64,000 bases of DNA. Origin: Ilex aquifolium (taxonomy: Eukaryota > Streptophyta > Magnoliopsida > Aquifoliales > Aquifoliaceae). The notes under the pieces were generated by a model, which was not told the DNA's origin, did not search any database, and worked only from the letters and a program-made list of their open reading frames with translations. How positions within the stretch are numbered: position 1 is the stretch's first letter; each line of letters starts with the position of its first letter. The stretch is taken from the NCBI GenBank assembly GCA_951799425.1, contig OX637393.1, forward strand, positions 32,779,744 to 32,843,743. Direction: 5' to 3'. Of this stretch, positions 33,043 through 43,770 are shown piece by piece. Position numbers and translations under genes: made by a program.

Positions 33043-33850
33043 ATGGCCACGTTGTATAAGCTCCTTGATTTGCCTTTTAAGATCAAAGCAATCATCAATA
33101 TCATGGTCATGGTCGCAGTGGAAGCGGCAGTACTTGTTCGGGTTCCTACGGTTCGGGGCGATTTTCATCTTCTCTGGCCAGTGTACTATATGATCATCAT
33201 GTATTTGGAACAGGATATGCTCCACGGAAGCATTGAGTGGCGTAAAGGCTTGCCGCTCTCTTACAGGCGGGGGACCAAGGCGGTCCTTAACAGAGACTCT
33301 CTCTGTACTATTCCTTTTGTTCTCTGCTTCCCGCTTGTCCTTACGGGTGTCCTTCCTCTTCTCGCCCCCGTGGGAGGACTAACCCGTCTGGCCTTGGTGA
33401 CATCCTCATCATTCATGTACTTTTGTACCCTTGATAGCAACTTGAGCATGCTGGATGATGGATTTTTTAGGATAGAGAACATGAAACTAGAGTAGAGCAG
33501 ACCCGCGAGAAAGGCGATCATGGTCACCTTGTCATCTGGCTCCTCGATCTAGAGAGTCTCCTCGTTAAAACGAGTGAGGTAGCTCCTCAGGCTTTCATCC
33601 CGATTCTGCTTGATGGTGAGAAGGCGGGTAACTTGCTTCTAGTGTCGGCGTCCCCCAATGAAGTGGGAGACGAAAGAATTGCTTAACTCTGCAAAGGAGT
33701 GGATGAAAGAAGGCTTGAGCTTGGCGAACCACTGGCGTGCGGATCCCTTGAGGGTGGTAGGGAAAGCTCTATATATAATCTCATCAGGTACGTTGTAGAG
33801 TTGCATAAGAGATTTGTATGTGTCGGGATGATCCAGAGGGTTCCATGCTT
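33043..33850 (-). pseudogene. Gag core and zinc-binding motif of element E
   Basis: Minus-strand blocks in order are NPLDHPDTYKSLMQLYNVPD, AFPTTLKGSARQWFAKLKPS, SFAELSNSFVSHFIGGRR, RDESLRSYLTRFNEE, DDKVTMIAFLAGL and KYCRFHCDHDHDIDDCFDLK. The first five are the capsid domain of plant gypsy Gag. The last is the CX2-3H-type nucleic-acid-binding motif, followed by RQIKELIQRG. It is nearly open apart from a few stops and frame changes. It abuts integrase of element F near 33850, so the Gag N-terminus and 5' LTR of E are missing. Confidence 0.8.
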
Positions 33851-34212
33851 AGGATCCCTGTAGGCTTGGTTACCTTATTCAGGAATAGGTCTCCTAGATA
33901 AAATTCACGGAGATCAAGGTTAGTGCATAAATTTTCTTCATTTTCCTCTCCATTATAATGCTGGACTCTGAAATTTTTCATCTTCATTTCAGTTAGGATT
34001 ACTGCCTCTGTTCCGTGGACTAGGTAGAATGGTGCTTCCCCTGGTGGAGTTCTGATCGTCGTGCGATATGCCCACAAGATTCGGGTAATTCCTCTACCCA
34101 TAAGCCCTTTGACTCCTTCAAGCGGGTTTTGAATCTTTAGATTCCTTGCATTTTGTCTTGATGGTCACCTTTACTTGGCCATTAGCTTGCGGGTGGCCTG
34201 GGGAGGAGTAAT
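33851..34212 (-). pseudogene. C-terminal integrase of element F
   Basis: Minus-strand reading has SSPGHPQANGQVKV (around the catalytic Glu region), LWAYRTTIRTPPGEAPFYLV and HGTEAVILTEMKM, then YLGDLFLNKVTKPTG. This is the end of a Tat-like integrase. It continues from 36889 onwards across the Tekay-like solo LTR. It breaks at about 33850, where Gag of element E begins. Confidence 0.8.
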
Positions 34213-34536
34213 TGTGACACCCCTTGCCCAGGGGTCTTTTCTTAACCAGTTGATCACCCATCAACTAGCAGAAGTACCCGTGTATGCCGTATAAGCCAAC
34301 ACCACGTCATCACATCCCCTTTCACCAGGGTCGTTAACAACACGGGGTTTTGGACAGAGTCTCCTTAGTACCGGAGCATTCCCAAATGTATAACCTATGC
34401 ACATATTAATCACTTGACCATTTCAAGGTCCAATCCCCATCAATTTACACTTGATATTGAACCAATTACATCCTTTAAGTAAGAAGGCTCAAGGGCTTGG
34501 TAAGTTATATTTAAATATTGAAAATTTAAAGAAGAG

Positions 34537-34898
34537 GTGCCGATACCTCTTACACGTGGTACCGGTACCTGAGCCTTCTCTCTTCCAGTTACCGATACCT
34601 GAGTAACATGGTACCGGTACTTGGACCTTTATTTTACAGGTTTCTTCTAGTTGTCAAGTACCGGTACCTACGTGACGGGGTACTAGTACTTGAGCCCATT
34701 GTTTGTTAGGTACCGGTACCTACATGTTGTAGTACCGGTACCTGAGCCCTCTATCCATCTAGGTACTGGTATCTTAAGCCTTGATACTGGTACCTAAGCC
34801 CACTGAAATCCAGGTACTGGTACCCACAAGTCTAGGTACCGGTACCTAGGCCATCCGACAGCATGGTACCGGTACCTAATCACCTTGGTATCGACACC
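34537..34898. repeat. Palindrome array GGTACCGGTACC
   Basis: About fourteen sites of the 12-bp palindrome GGTACCGGTACC or close variants fall in 362 bp (perfect at 34559, 34709, 34836 and 34865). Spacers are 10-40 bp with a recurring TGAGCC or TAGGCC word. Unlike the arrays of N1 and L2, this one is about 1.6 kb downstream of the TATA box. Confidence 0.85.
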
Positions 34899-36489
34899 TG
34901 GGCCCAGTTTTTCTCCAAACCTTTCCATTTTCAATTTCAACTCATCAAATCTCATTCCGAGTTCATCCAAACTCATATAACATCCAATTTTACACAAAAT
35001 ATGGTCCATATGAATTCATTAAACAATCTTGTGTACAACTTTACAAGTCCAAAACAATTTACACCATTGTTTTAAAAAATGAAATTTTAAGCCACAATTC
35101 GGCTTCTTCTCAACGAGGACCCAAGTGAGGGCCGTCCACCGGCGCTTGTCTCGCACCTAAAATATTGTTCCCATAAAGAGTGAGCCACGCTCAATAGGGT
35201 ATCTCTTAAAGAGTCTACTCCCCAACCCAGATGCATATGAAATGTTCACATGCTATTGAACAATAAACCAAGCATCCATTCAAGAATATGCAATTCAATA
35301 ATGAATGCCACAATGTCATGTCATGTTATGAGGCGAGACTCGTACATGCAATGTAACCCGAACCCTCCACCAACTCCCATAACACATGCAATGCCATGCG
35401 TATAAATCCGGGCATTCCAAGCCCCCGCTATTGATGTTGCACATCCAATGACTGTTTATAAATCTCGGGTCTTTCTTGGGATAGGTATTTATGGACTTCT
35501 ACCAATGGGTACCCAACCGACACGTCATCTATGGATTTTCACCAATATCTCCGTGTACACTGACATTTTATGGACTCAATACCAATGGAGTGTGTATCCA
35601 AATCACTGGGCCTTGCACCCGAAGGATAATCTAGCCCTTCTTTCTAATCCCGACCCTTATTTTTAATGCAACCCGTGCGACTCAGTTGAACCTTGGTCCA
35701 ACTTTCCCGAGTCCACGTATCATCCACCAAAACATGAGTATAACATGAACAACTTTCCCGAGCCCATGTAAATGAACAATTGCAATTCCAACATTATGTT
35801 CATCATAACATGAGTATAACATGAACATATACCATTTCCACAATGTCAATTATATCTTAAGCATATAATTACATTCCAAGGTCTTCACAAAGCATGTTAA
35901 ATTAATTTCATTCAAATAACATACTTATATTATTCAAGACATTTTATCAAATACCCACAAGATACCAAATTATGTAAACACATAATCATGCCCAATTCCC
36001 ACATTTATCAGGAAATTAAAAACAAGCAATTTCAACAACCCAATTTATGCTGGAATTGGTTTTATCCATTCTTATACCATTTTCTATACTCTAGTCACAG
36101 TAGGAGTATATTTAGGCAAGAGATTTCATCTCTAATCATGCTACCCATTCCATATACAACCCTAAGGTGAAAATAAACCTAGTTAAGAAAGGAACCCTAC
36201 CTCTTGAAGCGTAATACCACATACTAGAAGTTTCAAAATACCAAAATCAAGCTTCAAGGCTTTGGTCCCAACAATCCCATTCTTGAGAATTTGGAAAAAC
36301 CCGCAATCTTTGGTACATGTAGCTCTCGCCGCACAGAACAACTTTTATTTTTGGCCTGAAGCAATTCAACGAACGGAGAACCATAGATCGCAAGGAGAAA
36401 GCTTGGAATCCCTTGATTTTCTATCTCTTCTTTCTCTCCCTCTCTATTGGAAATGGGCTGAAGAATATGAGGGAAAATCTGATTTTTCC

Positions 36490-36499
36490 CCTTTTTATA
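36490..36499 (-). promoter_or_regulatory. TATA box of the Tekay-like solo LTR
   Basis: Minus-strand GGGTATAAAAAGGGG, followed downstream by a purine-rich leader. Confidence 0.65.
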
Positions 36500-36888
36500 C
36501 CCTTCATTTGTTTGGTTCTCGTTGCACCACACGTCCCATTTTTTTCTGATCCGATTTCATTCCGAATCAATTAAATCTCGTTTTGTATTATGTTCAATAT
36601 ATTTTATTTGAACTAACTTAAAATTTTTTCCCGGGTTCCGCGAATAAAATTTGATCTCATTTATTTTAGTCGCGCGACACTCGATCGCATCATAAAATAC
36701 GAAAAATTCGATTGTCTCGAAATTCAATGAAAATTGACTGGATAACTAAATTTCGCTAGACGAATCCAATGGTCAGGTCCGTTTCTTCATCCGAGTTCTA
36801 TAAAAATTTGTGTTTTTGACCCGTATCGTAACGACTAATTACTATTTTACCCTTCACAAAAAAAATTTAAATTTTCCCGAGTTTGACA

Positions 36889-37400
36889 GTAAGGATTGCG
36901 AACTTCATATTCAAAACAGAATTCTCTAAGTGGATCATTGTAAAAAAAATTTCCGTTATCCAACACCAAAACATGCAGTACCCCAAATCCACAAAGTATA
37001 GACTTCCAAAAGAAATCTCGAAGTCTCTTCTTTGTAATAGTGGTCAAGGGTTTTGCCTCGGACCACTTAGTAAAGTAATCAATTGCAACAACTACAAATC
37101 GGTTCTACCCCTTTCCAACTAGCAGAGGTCCGACTATGTCAATGCCCCATTGGGCAAACGGCCATGGACTTGTCATAAGAGAAATCTCTTGTAGAGGTTT
37201 CTTTGACACGTTGGCAAATTTCTGACAACTATCACAAGTTTTCGTAAACTAAATGGCATCTATCAACATGGTTAGCCAGTAGTACCCCTGGAGGAGTGCT
37301 TTGTAGGCTAGAACTTTCCCCCTAGGTGATTCCCACATTCTCCTTCATGAATATATCTAAGAACATATTGAGCTTCATCTTTTTCCAAACGACTTAAATA
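36889..37400 (-). pseudogene. Integrase of element F, zinc-binding and core domains
   Basis: Blocks in order are GKVLAYKALLQGYYWLTM and CDSCQKFANVSKKP (zinc-binding part), WPFAQWGIDIVGPL (first Asp), VVVAIDYFTKWSEAKPLTT and LVLDNGNFFYNDPLREFC (second Asp). The Tekay-like LTR then splits the gene at NPY before the HPQ motif, found again at 34200. Several stops are present. Confidence 0.8.
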
Positions 37401-37479
37401 GGGAGTGAGGAGATCTCTTTTATATGAAACTCTGCCTATAACAGTGTACCATGCAACTTTCTGATAAAGCTTCTATGCC

Positions 37480-37990
37480 TCAGTCCTCTCCTTGGGTATT
37501 ACTCCATCTATTAAATACTGAATGATAGGAAAGGTCCACTCCTTCTCTTGCTAGTAGACATTGACTTCTGCTTCGAACTTGTCGATGTTAGGTTTAAGAA
37601 GGAGCTCCAGATGGATTACACTTGGAAGCTCATTGTGGAATGATGAAGCCAAGCAAGCTAAAGAATCAGTATGAGCGTTTTCAACTCTCGAAATTTGCTC
37701 GATGTTGAAGGCTTCTAGATAGGATATACACTCGAAAACCTTGGCTAAGTATGCAGCCATCCTTGTACCTTTGGTCGCGTACACTTCTTTGATATGTTTA
37801 ACAATTAACTAGGAATCTATCTTTACTAGGAGGTTTTTGACTCCATGTGACAATGCCAACCTCAATCCAACGAGTAGAGCTTCATATTCTGCCTCATTAT
37901 TTGAGGCTCCAAACCCGAATCTTATGGCATACTCTATCTTGAGTTGATCCGAGGAAACCAGGATTACTCCTGCCCCACCTCATCGGCATT
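37480..37990 (-). pseudogene. Second RNase H of element F
   Basis: Reads FGASNNEAEYEALLVGLRLA (degraded), then VYATKGTRMAAYLAKVFECI, FNIEQISRVENAHTDSLACL and ASSFHNELPSVIHLELL. A second, separate RNase H between the RT-RNase H and integrase is the mark of the Tat lineage. It aligns with the fragment in element I (LAQLASSFNSDIPQMILVKL). Nonsense changes lie near 37800 and 37900. Confidence 0.75.
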
Positions 37991-38044
37991 TGATGAACCA
38001 TCGGTAAAGAAGATCCATCACTTTTGTCCCAAGTTTTTTGACAA

Positions 38045-39250
38045 TTAGGATTCTTCAGATGAGGTATTTTCAACGATGAAGTTTTCCAATGCTTGCCCCT
38101 TGATGGTTGTTCTTGGCTGATAAGTTATATCAAACTCACCCAATTCAATGACCCATTTAGCTAGCCTTCTAGAGATTTCTAGTTGTTGTAAAAATTGTCG
38201 AATTGGAGAGTCGGTCATGACAGTGATTGGGTGAGCTTGGAAGTATGGCCACAGCTTTCGCGCGGTAGAGATCAGTGCCAAAGCTATTTTCTCTAACCTC
38301 GAATAACTGACTTCTGCTCCTTTTCAGATATGGCTGGTATAGTATACTGTCTTTTGAAATCTTTGTTCCTTTCTTATCAGAGTAGAATTGGTGGCTTCAT
38401 CTAAGACTGCTAGATAAAGGTACATAACATCTCTTTCAACTAGGGCTGATAATAACGGGGGCGCCCTCAAACACTGTTTTAGCTTTTCGAAAGCTATCTC
38501 ACAATCTGGCATCCATTCGAAAGCTTTCTTCAACGTCTTAAAGAAAGGTAAACATTTATCACTGGCCCACGATACACAACTATTGAGTGCTACAATACGT
38601 CCAGTGAGGCGCTACATCTCCTTAATATTTCGAGGTGGGTGCTTATTTATTAGAGCTTGAATCTTTTCTTCGTTTGCCTTAATTCCCATTTGAGACATCA
38701 TGAATCCCATAAATTTTCTAGAGGATACCCTGAAAGCATATTTTGCAGGGTTTAGCTTCATCTTGTACTTCCTTAGGACCTGGAAAGCTTCATGCAGCTT
38801 GCTCACATGGTCCTCAACTGCTTTACTTTTCACTAACATGTCATCAACATAAATCTACATGCTCTTCCCAATAAGGTTCTTGAAAATGTGATTGAGCAAA
38901 CGTTGATAAGTGGCACCAACATTCTTTAGGCCAAAGGTCATGGCCTGGTAGCAATATAGTCTTTGCTCCGTGATGAATAAAGTTTTCTCTTAGTCGTCCA
39001 AGTACATATGGATCTGATTATACCCAAAGAATGCATCCATAAAGCTGAGAAACAGAAAACCTATTGTTGCGTCCACCAAAAGGTTGATCCTTGGAAGTGG
39101 AAAACAGTCCTTCGAGCACGCCTTATTCAAGTCAGTCAAATCTATGCAAAGTCTCCATTTTCCATTGTGTTTCTTTATGAGCACAACATTGGCTATCCAC
39201 TATGGATAGTGGACTTCCCGAACTGACTTTTCTTGTACAAGTTTCAGCAT
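38045..39250 (-). pseudogene. Reverse transcriptase and RNase H of element F
   Basis: RT: VLIKKHNGKWRLCIDLTDLN, KDCFPLPRINLLVDAT, LSFMDAFFGYNQIHM (catalytic Asp), AMTFGLKNVGATYQRLLN, YVDDMLVKS (catalytic DD, about 38842), and MKLNPAKYAFRVSSRKFMGF. Connection and first RNase H: AFEWMPDCEIAFEKLKQCL, PITVMTDSPIRQFLQQ, RLAKWVIELGEFDITYQPR. About six stops fall between open stretches. It copies element RNA and degrades it; this copy is dead. Confidence 0.85.
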
Positions 39251-39499
39251 TTCCTCAGCGATTGCATTGGCCCTTTCAGGGGCAAAAGCTCTCCTCTTTT
39301 ACTTTACTGGCTTGAATGAGGGATCCACATTGAGCTGGTGGACTATCACCTACGGATATATGCCTGGCATGTCCTCATGACTCCAGGCAAAGACATCAGC
39401 ATTCTCTTGCAAGATTTTCTCCAACTTAACTTTAATATGAGGGGAAAGATTGGAACCCACATACGTAATCTGGTCAGGCTTCCTTCCCAAGGTCACCGA

Positions 39500-40330
39500 G
39501 ACTAGCTATTCATTGGGGGCATGTTTGCTCTAGTTCTGTAGGATCTCTAAGGTTAATATTATCCACCTGACAAGTTTCAAAAACCTGAGAGGACCTTGCT
39601 AATGTAACATATCATTCCTTTGCTACTGCCTGATCTCCTCGGACCTCTCCAATACCTTGACTTATTGGGAATCATAGGAGAAAGTGATAAGTTGACGGTA
39701 CTATTTTGAGGGAATTAAGGGTTACTTAACTCAGTATCATGTTATAAGCTGAAGGACAGTCCATTACTACGAAATCCACGATGTGTGTCTGCTAGCAGGG
39801 AGATTCCCCTAGAGTAACAAGAATTAAAATTGCCCCAACCGGATAGACCTTTTTCTCTAGAGAAACCTATCAAAATGGTCTTGATAGGGTGAAGCTTTAA
39901 CTTCCCTATGCCCAATTGATTGAAGGGATGAAGGAAGATGATATTTGTAGAACTGGCACTATATACCAAAGCTCTTCGAACTGTATGATTGAAAGCAACC
40001 ATAGAGATCACTAGAGGATCATCATGTGGAGTATGAACTCCCTTGAGATCTTTATCTATGAATGTGATGGGAGCATTTGTACCGGACACCTTTCCTGATT
40101 GAAAAAGGTTGATTTCTTCTCCTATATCTGAGCTCTCTAAGCATAAGCTTTCCTCGCCAAGCTGCTTTCTCCACCTGAAGCAAATCCTCCAGAGATCACC
40201 TTGATTTCCCCCATTGGTTGTTGATGTTCTCGAGGCTTTGGAGGAGCTCTTTCTTCGCGGTGGTTCCTTTCTACAAATCTTCTAAGATGGCTCATCTAGA
40301 TTAGGTCCTCAATCTGATCTCAAAGGGTGA
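39500..40330 (-). pseudogene. Gag C-terminus and protease region of element F
   Basis: The Gag tail reads MGEIKVISGGFASGGES, then the protease-adjacent segment APITFIDKDLKGVHTPHDDP, LVISMVAFNHTVRRALVYSA (DSGSS-like site degraded to YSASS) and FLHPFNQLGIGKLKLHPI. The spacing between Gag and RT fits a gypsy protease. The catalytic Asp is not seen in this copy. Confidence 0.65.
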
Positions 40331-41218
40331 AGCACTCTTTAGTATCGTGGCCGTGGTCACGATGGAAACCACAATACTTATCTCTGCCTTGTTTGTTAGG
40401 GGATGTTCTGAGCTTTCCAAGACACTTTAGGAGGTTTTCATTTTCACTTGAAAGAGAACATGTTCAATTAGAGCGTTCAGTGGAGTATACGTTTAAGCCT
40501 TTGATTTAGGTAAGCAGGGGCTTAACCTGTCCCTAACTGGGACATGATCAGCCTTCCCTATCTTCAAAGTATTTATTTTGTCCAACTTTTCTTAAATCTT
40601 TTTCTTCTTCTCAAAGGTAGAGCCTTCCACACCTTTCTTATCGTTGACCACATCCTCTGCAATCATATGGTTCTGAGCTCTAGAAAGGAGCTCTGCCACA
40701 ATTTTGGGGGAATGTTTATACACTGAGAAATAGAACCTAGAGGACCTGAGTCCACTTATGAAGGCTATCAAATCCATCTTGTCATCGACATCACCTATCT
40801 AGAGGGACTATTTTGTAAACCTTGCTACATATGCCTAAGAGTCTCTTCTTTCGTCTGCTTGATATTGAGGAGAGAAGTGGCCGGTTTCCTGGGTGTCCTT
40901 CCTCCAATGAAATGGGAAAGAAAGGATTTGTTGAGTTCTAGGAAGGATCCAATAGACCTGGCAGGGAGCCTATTGAACCAGAGACGAGTTATTCCCTTCA
41001 ATGTGGTAGGGAAAGATCTACACATAATGGGATTGGGGATTTTGTGCAATAACATGAGAGATTTGTAGGATTCCAAATGACCCAAAGGATCCTTGTTGCC
41101 CACAAAAGTCTGATGGTTGGCATTTTGAACTTGGCTGGGAGAGGGTAGTTGGTGACATCCTAAGAGAAGGGTGACTTGAGTCTCTAGATCAGCATTTCTA
41201 TTGTTTCTGGAGCTTTAG

Positions 41219-41697
41219 TGTGAGATCCTGGTGTCCCACATCGGTTAGGAAGGGGAAAGTTGCTAGGCTTATAAGTAAGCCCCTCGCCTTACTTGACATA
41301 AGGCCTTTTCCCAGGGGTACTGGGAGGAGCAAAACCGTGAGGGCCAGTGGGCCCAAAGCGGACAATATTATGCCATGTGGAGGGTGGGGTGTTACAAGTG
41401 GTATCAGAGCTGACTCTCGCCTGGACCGAGTGTGGGCCCCTGCCGTGCTCGCGTGTAGTGGGCGGGCAGGTAGCTGGCGAGCTGATGCACGGGGACGTGC
41501 AACCCTGAGGGGGGTGGATTGTGAGATTCTGGTGTCCCACATCGGTTAGGGGGGGGAAAGTTGCTGGGCTTATAAGTAAGCCCCTCGCCTTACTTGGCAT
41601 AAGGCCTTTTCCCAGGGGTACTGGGAGGAACAAAATCGTGAGGGCCAGTGGGCCCAAAGCGGACAATATTATGCCATGTGGAGGGTGGGGTGTTACA
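41219..41697 (+). mobile_element. TRIM (terminal-repeat retrotransposon in miniature)
   Basis: Two 178-bp LTRs (41219-41396 and 41520-41697, TGTGAGAT...GGTGTTACA) flank a 123-bp interior that codes for nothing. The primer site TGGTATCAGAGC (41399-41410, complementary to initiator tRNA-Met) and a purine tract (GAGGGGGGTGGA, 41508-41519) are present. The target duplication is perfect: TTTAG at 41214-41218 and 41698-41702. The CCCACATCGGTTAGG and CAAAGCGGACAATATTATG words are widespread in plant TRIMs. It needs a helper element to move. The LTRs differ at few positions, so it is a fairly young insertion. Confidence 0.95.
41399..41410 (+). promoter_or_regulatory. TRIM primer-binding site
   Basis: TGGTATCAGAGC, complementary to the 3' end of initiator tRNA-Met, two bases after the left LTR. 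Confidence 0.9.
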
Positions 41698-42208
41698 TTT
41701 AGATTAGATCAGCATCTCTTCTTTCTAACGTTGTAGATAATTGTTTTCACTATGCTCATCCACCAAGTCTGGTTCATCGTTGGGGCGAACGTCCTCAAAA
41801 CAAAGATCATGATTTCCTTGTTGATGTTGAGGACCAATAAGGCCTTGCAAGAGTTGTTGAATTTTCTAGGTTTGTAGACCTATGCCTCCAGTGGCCTGGT
41901 TCATCTGATCCACATTCATGTCGAGGTTAAAAATCCATTGGGTCTCTTGACGCCTATTGAGATAAGGACGGTCTGGGTCTGGGATTTCAACCCCAACATT
42001 TCCTTAAGTAGGTTGTTCTCCAGAAGGGTTGTCTTGATTGACATTCATGGCTCTGGCTGATACTGCTTGACTAAAAACCTTTGTTGTTCCTAACCTCTTA
42101 ACATCTCCCTCAATGATGTATATATGATGTATGGATGAAGGGAAGTGTCCCTCTCCCGTAGGGATGATGTCAAAAGAAAGGGCAACGGAATGGTGGAATC
42201 AATGAAAT

Positions 42209-42227
42209 GTGTGTGTGTGTGTGTGTG
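42209..42227. repeat. (GT)n microsatellite
   Basis: About nine GT units within solo LTR L3. Confidence 0.95.
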
Positions 42228-43311
42228 AACAGAAGTGCTTCCCAAGCGCAAAAAGACTTTTGCAGGTCGTGTTTTACTTGGTGGTATTCCAAGGTCGTCT
42301 CTTCAGGGAAGGAGTTGTATCATCATGAAGGTGATTTTGGTGCAAAAGAAAGTGAAAAATCTTTTGTTGTTTGAAGTTGGGTTTGTGGTTTGTCTTGTGG
42401 TGAAATCTGAATGGGAAATAAGTGTTGGCTAGTCCTAGGGGTCACTCCAATGGAAATACCAATTCAACTCAAATCATTCCTTTAATAGAGCATAGGTGAA
42501 CGATTGATTCGTGGGAAGCTAGAGACGAGATTGAGTGAGGATCCAAGCATAAACCGTGACAAGCCTACGGAATATCAAAAACTCACTATCTCATCCACTC
42601 TCTACCCAGTCAAATCGAACCACCGTACTTTGAGGGAAAGAGAGAAAAAGAGTTGAAATAGCATTTCCAAATGGAGGTCTCCTTTTGGACTAGCCAACTA
42701 AAAAGCTTAGCTACTCATGCTTAAGGTAAATACAACAATATAACAAGAAGACATTATAAATAAATAAATATTAGAGCTAAGCGTAAAAGAAATGCATCAA
42801 TATAACTTCGACATATTACAACAAGAAAGCCGATCTTCGACAAAGAATGAGTGAATCACGTTCCACCCTTCACGGCTTTGGTAAAGCTCTAGAAAAGTGG
42901 AAGAGTTTCACTCCTCTAAGGGAAGAAGGAAGCTCCAACAATGGAAGTAAAAGAAAACAATACTTAAATTAAAAGAAAGCAATAATTACTTGGTGTTTAA
43001 TCCACAACCAAGAGATGATAATACAATAAAAGAAAGCAATAATATAAAAGAAAGCAATAACTACTTGGTGTTTAATCCACAACCAAGAGATAATACATAA
43101 AAGAAAGCAATAACTACTTGGTGTTTAATCCACAACCAAGATATAATAAAAAGAAAACAATAACTCAAGAAAGTAAATAAAGCAATAATACTTGAAAGAT
43201 GATTCAAGAAAGAAATCAAGACCTTTGGAGTGTTTTCCACTAAGAAGAAATGTTCTTTACAAGAAAAATGATACAAGAGAAAGATTATGATTACAAGCCC
43301 CCAAAGGGGGG

Positions 43312-43319
43312 TATTTATA
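43312..43319 (-). promoter_or_regulatory. TATA box of solo LTR L3
   Basis: Minus-strand CCTATAAATACCCC, almost the same as the L2 box, just downstream of the 26-bp repeat array. Confidence 0.7.
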
Positions 43320-43331
43320 GGCATCCAAATT

Positions 43332-43435
43332 ACAAATATCCTAAAAGATCTTTTTTTACAAATATCCTAAAAGATCTTTATTTACAAATATACTAAAAGA
43401 TATTTATTTACAAATATCCTAAAAGATCTTGATTT
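43332..43435. repeat. 26-bp repeat array with palindrome AAAAGATCTTTT in L3
   Basis: Four copies of ACAAATATCCTAAAAGATCT step by exactly 26 bp (43332, 43358, 43384, 43410). Each holds the 12-bp palindrome AAAAGATCTTTT, perfect in copy 1 and slightly changed in the others. They lie 12-115 bp upstream of the minus-strand TATA box. Confidence 0.85.
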
Positions 43436-43750
43436 ACACTTTGATCTCCCTTTGTTTTGAGCTTTAATAATTTACACCCTATGCTTTGATAATTGGCTCC
43501 CCATGCTTTGATAATTGGCTCCCCAGTAGTTTGTAGTTTTGACGCATAAAACCCTGAAAAGAACAACATTCAATGCATTATCCTTAATTCACACATTAAC
43601 CCTAATTAGATTTATTTTGACTAGTTTAACTTTATTTAATTACACAATTGACCTATTAACTTAATTACATTTTGCATTAATTAGGGTTAATCAGATACCA
43701 TCCACTAGTGTACAGCAAAACTGAGAAACAACTTTGGTTGTCAAGCCATT

Positions 43751-43769
43751 TCCCATAGATGGCGCCAAA
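43751..43769 (-). promoter_or_regulatory. Element F primer-binding site
   Basis: Minus-strand TTTGGCGCCATCTATGGGAA follows the LTR end ...TACTCCAACA. It is the intact form of the sites in elements A and B. Confidence 0.8.
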
Positions 43770-43770
43770 C

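Larger units (their letters stand above)
34213..36888 (-). mobile_element. Solo LTR of a Tekay-like chromovirus
   Basis: Plus-strand bounds are TGTGACACCCCTTGCCC (34213) and CCCGAGTTTGACA (36888). Flanks are GTAAT (34208-34212) and GTAAG (36889-36893), a 5-bp target duplication with one mismatch. The integrase of F is split cleanly at this point. On the minus strand a TATAAAAAGGGG box (36490-36499) lies about 390 bp from the start, and the LTR ends ...GGGGTGTCACA, as in Tekay-type LTRs. No internal coding DNA is present. Confidence 0.8.
40331..42063 (-). pseudogene. Gag of element F (split by the TRIM)
   Basis: Minus-strand blocks: KDPLGHLESYKSLMLLH, SFPTTLKGITRLWFNRLP, SFLELNKSFLSHFIGGR, KETLRH-like, DKMDLIAFISGLRSSRFYF and KYCGFHRDHGHDTKECF (zinc-binding, about 40360). 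The reading starts before 42063. Its first codons (ATG at 43701, GTATC) lie beyond solo LTR L3, which inserted just after the start. The TRIM sits in the linker at 41219-41697. It has stops but is readable over most of its length. Confidence 0.8.
42064..43693 (-). mobile_element. Solo LTR L3 (TGATTA type)
   Basis: Minus-strand start TGATTAACCCTAATTAATGC (43693) and end AGTCAAGCA (42064), with a perfect 5-bp target duplication GATAC (42059-42063 and 43694-43698). It splits the gag start of element F. It shares with L2 the segment CTTCCCTTAGAGGAGTGAAA...GGAACGTGATTCACTCATTC, the TTTTCAGG word and the CCTATAAATA box. It also holds tandem repeats, including AATTGGCTCCCCATGCTTTG and a 60-bp-scale unit with ACTTGGTGTTTAATCCACAA. 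No coding DNA. Confidence 0.85.

Noticed and set aside
32845-33495. 216-residue plus-strand open frame
   Set aside because: It crosses the end of solo LTR L2 (33042) and then reads the complement of the gag of element E. No domain is visible, so it is a shadow.
34537-34898. CRISPR-like regularly spaced repeats
   Set aside because: This is plant DNA; the units are palindromes with irregular spacers inside an LTR, and no Cas-like gene exists.
41220-41736. Overlapping frames on both strands in the TRIM
   Set aside because: The TRIM is non-coding; its two LTRs give paired look-alike frames.
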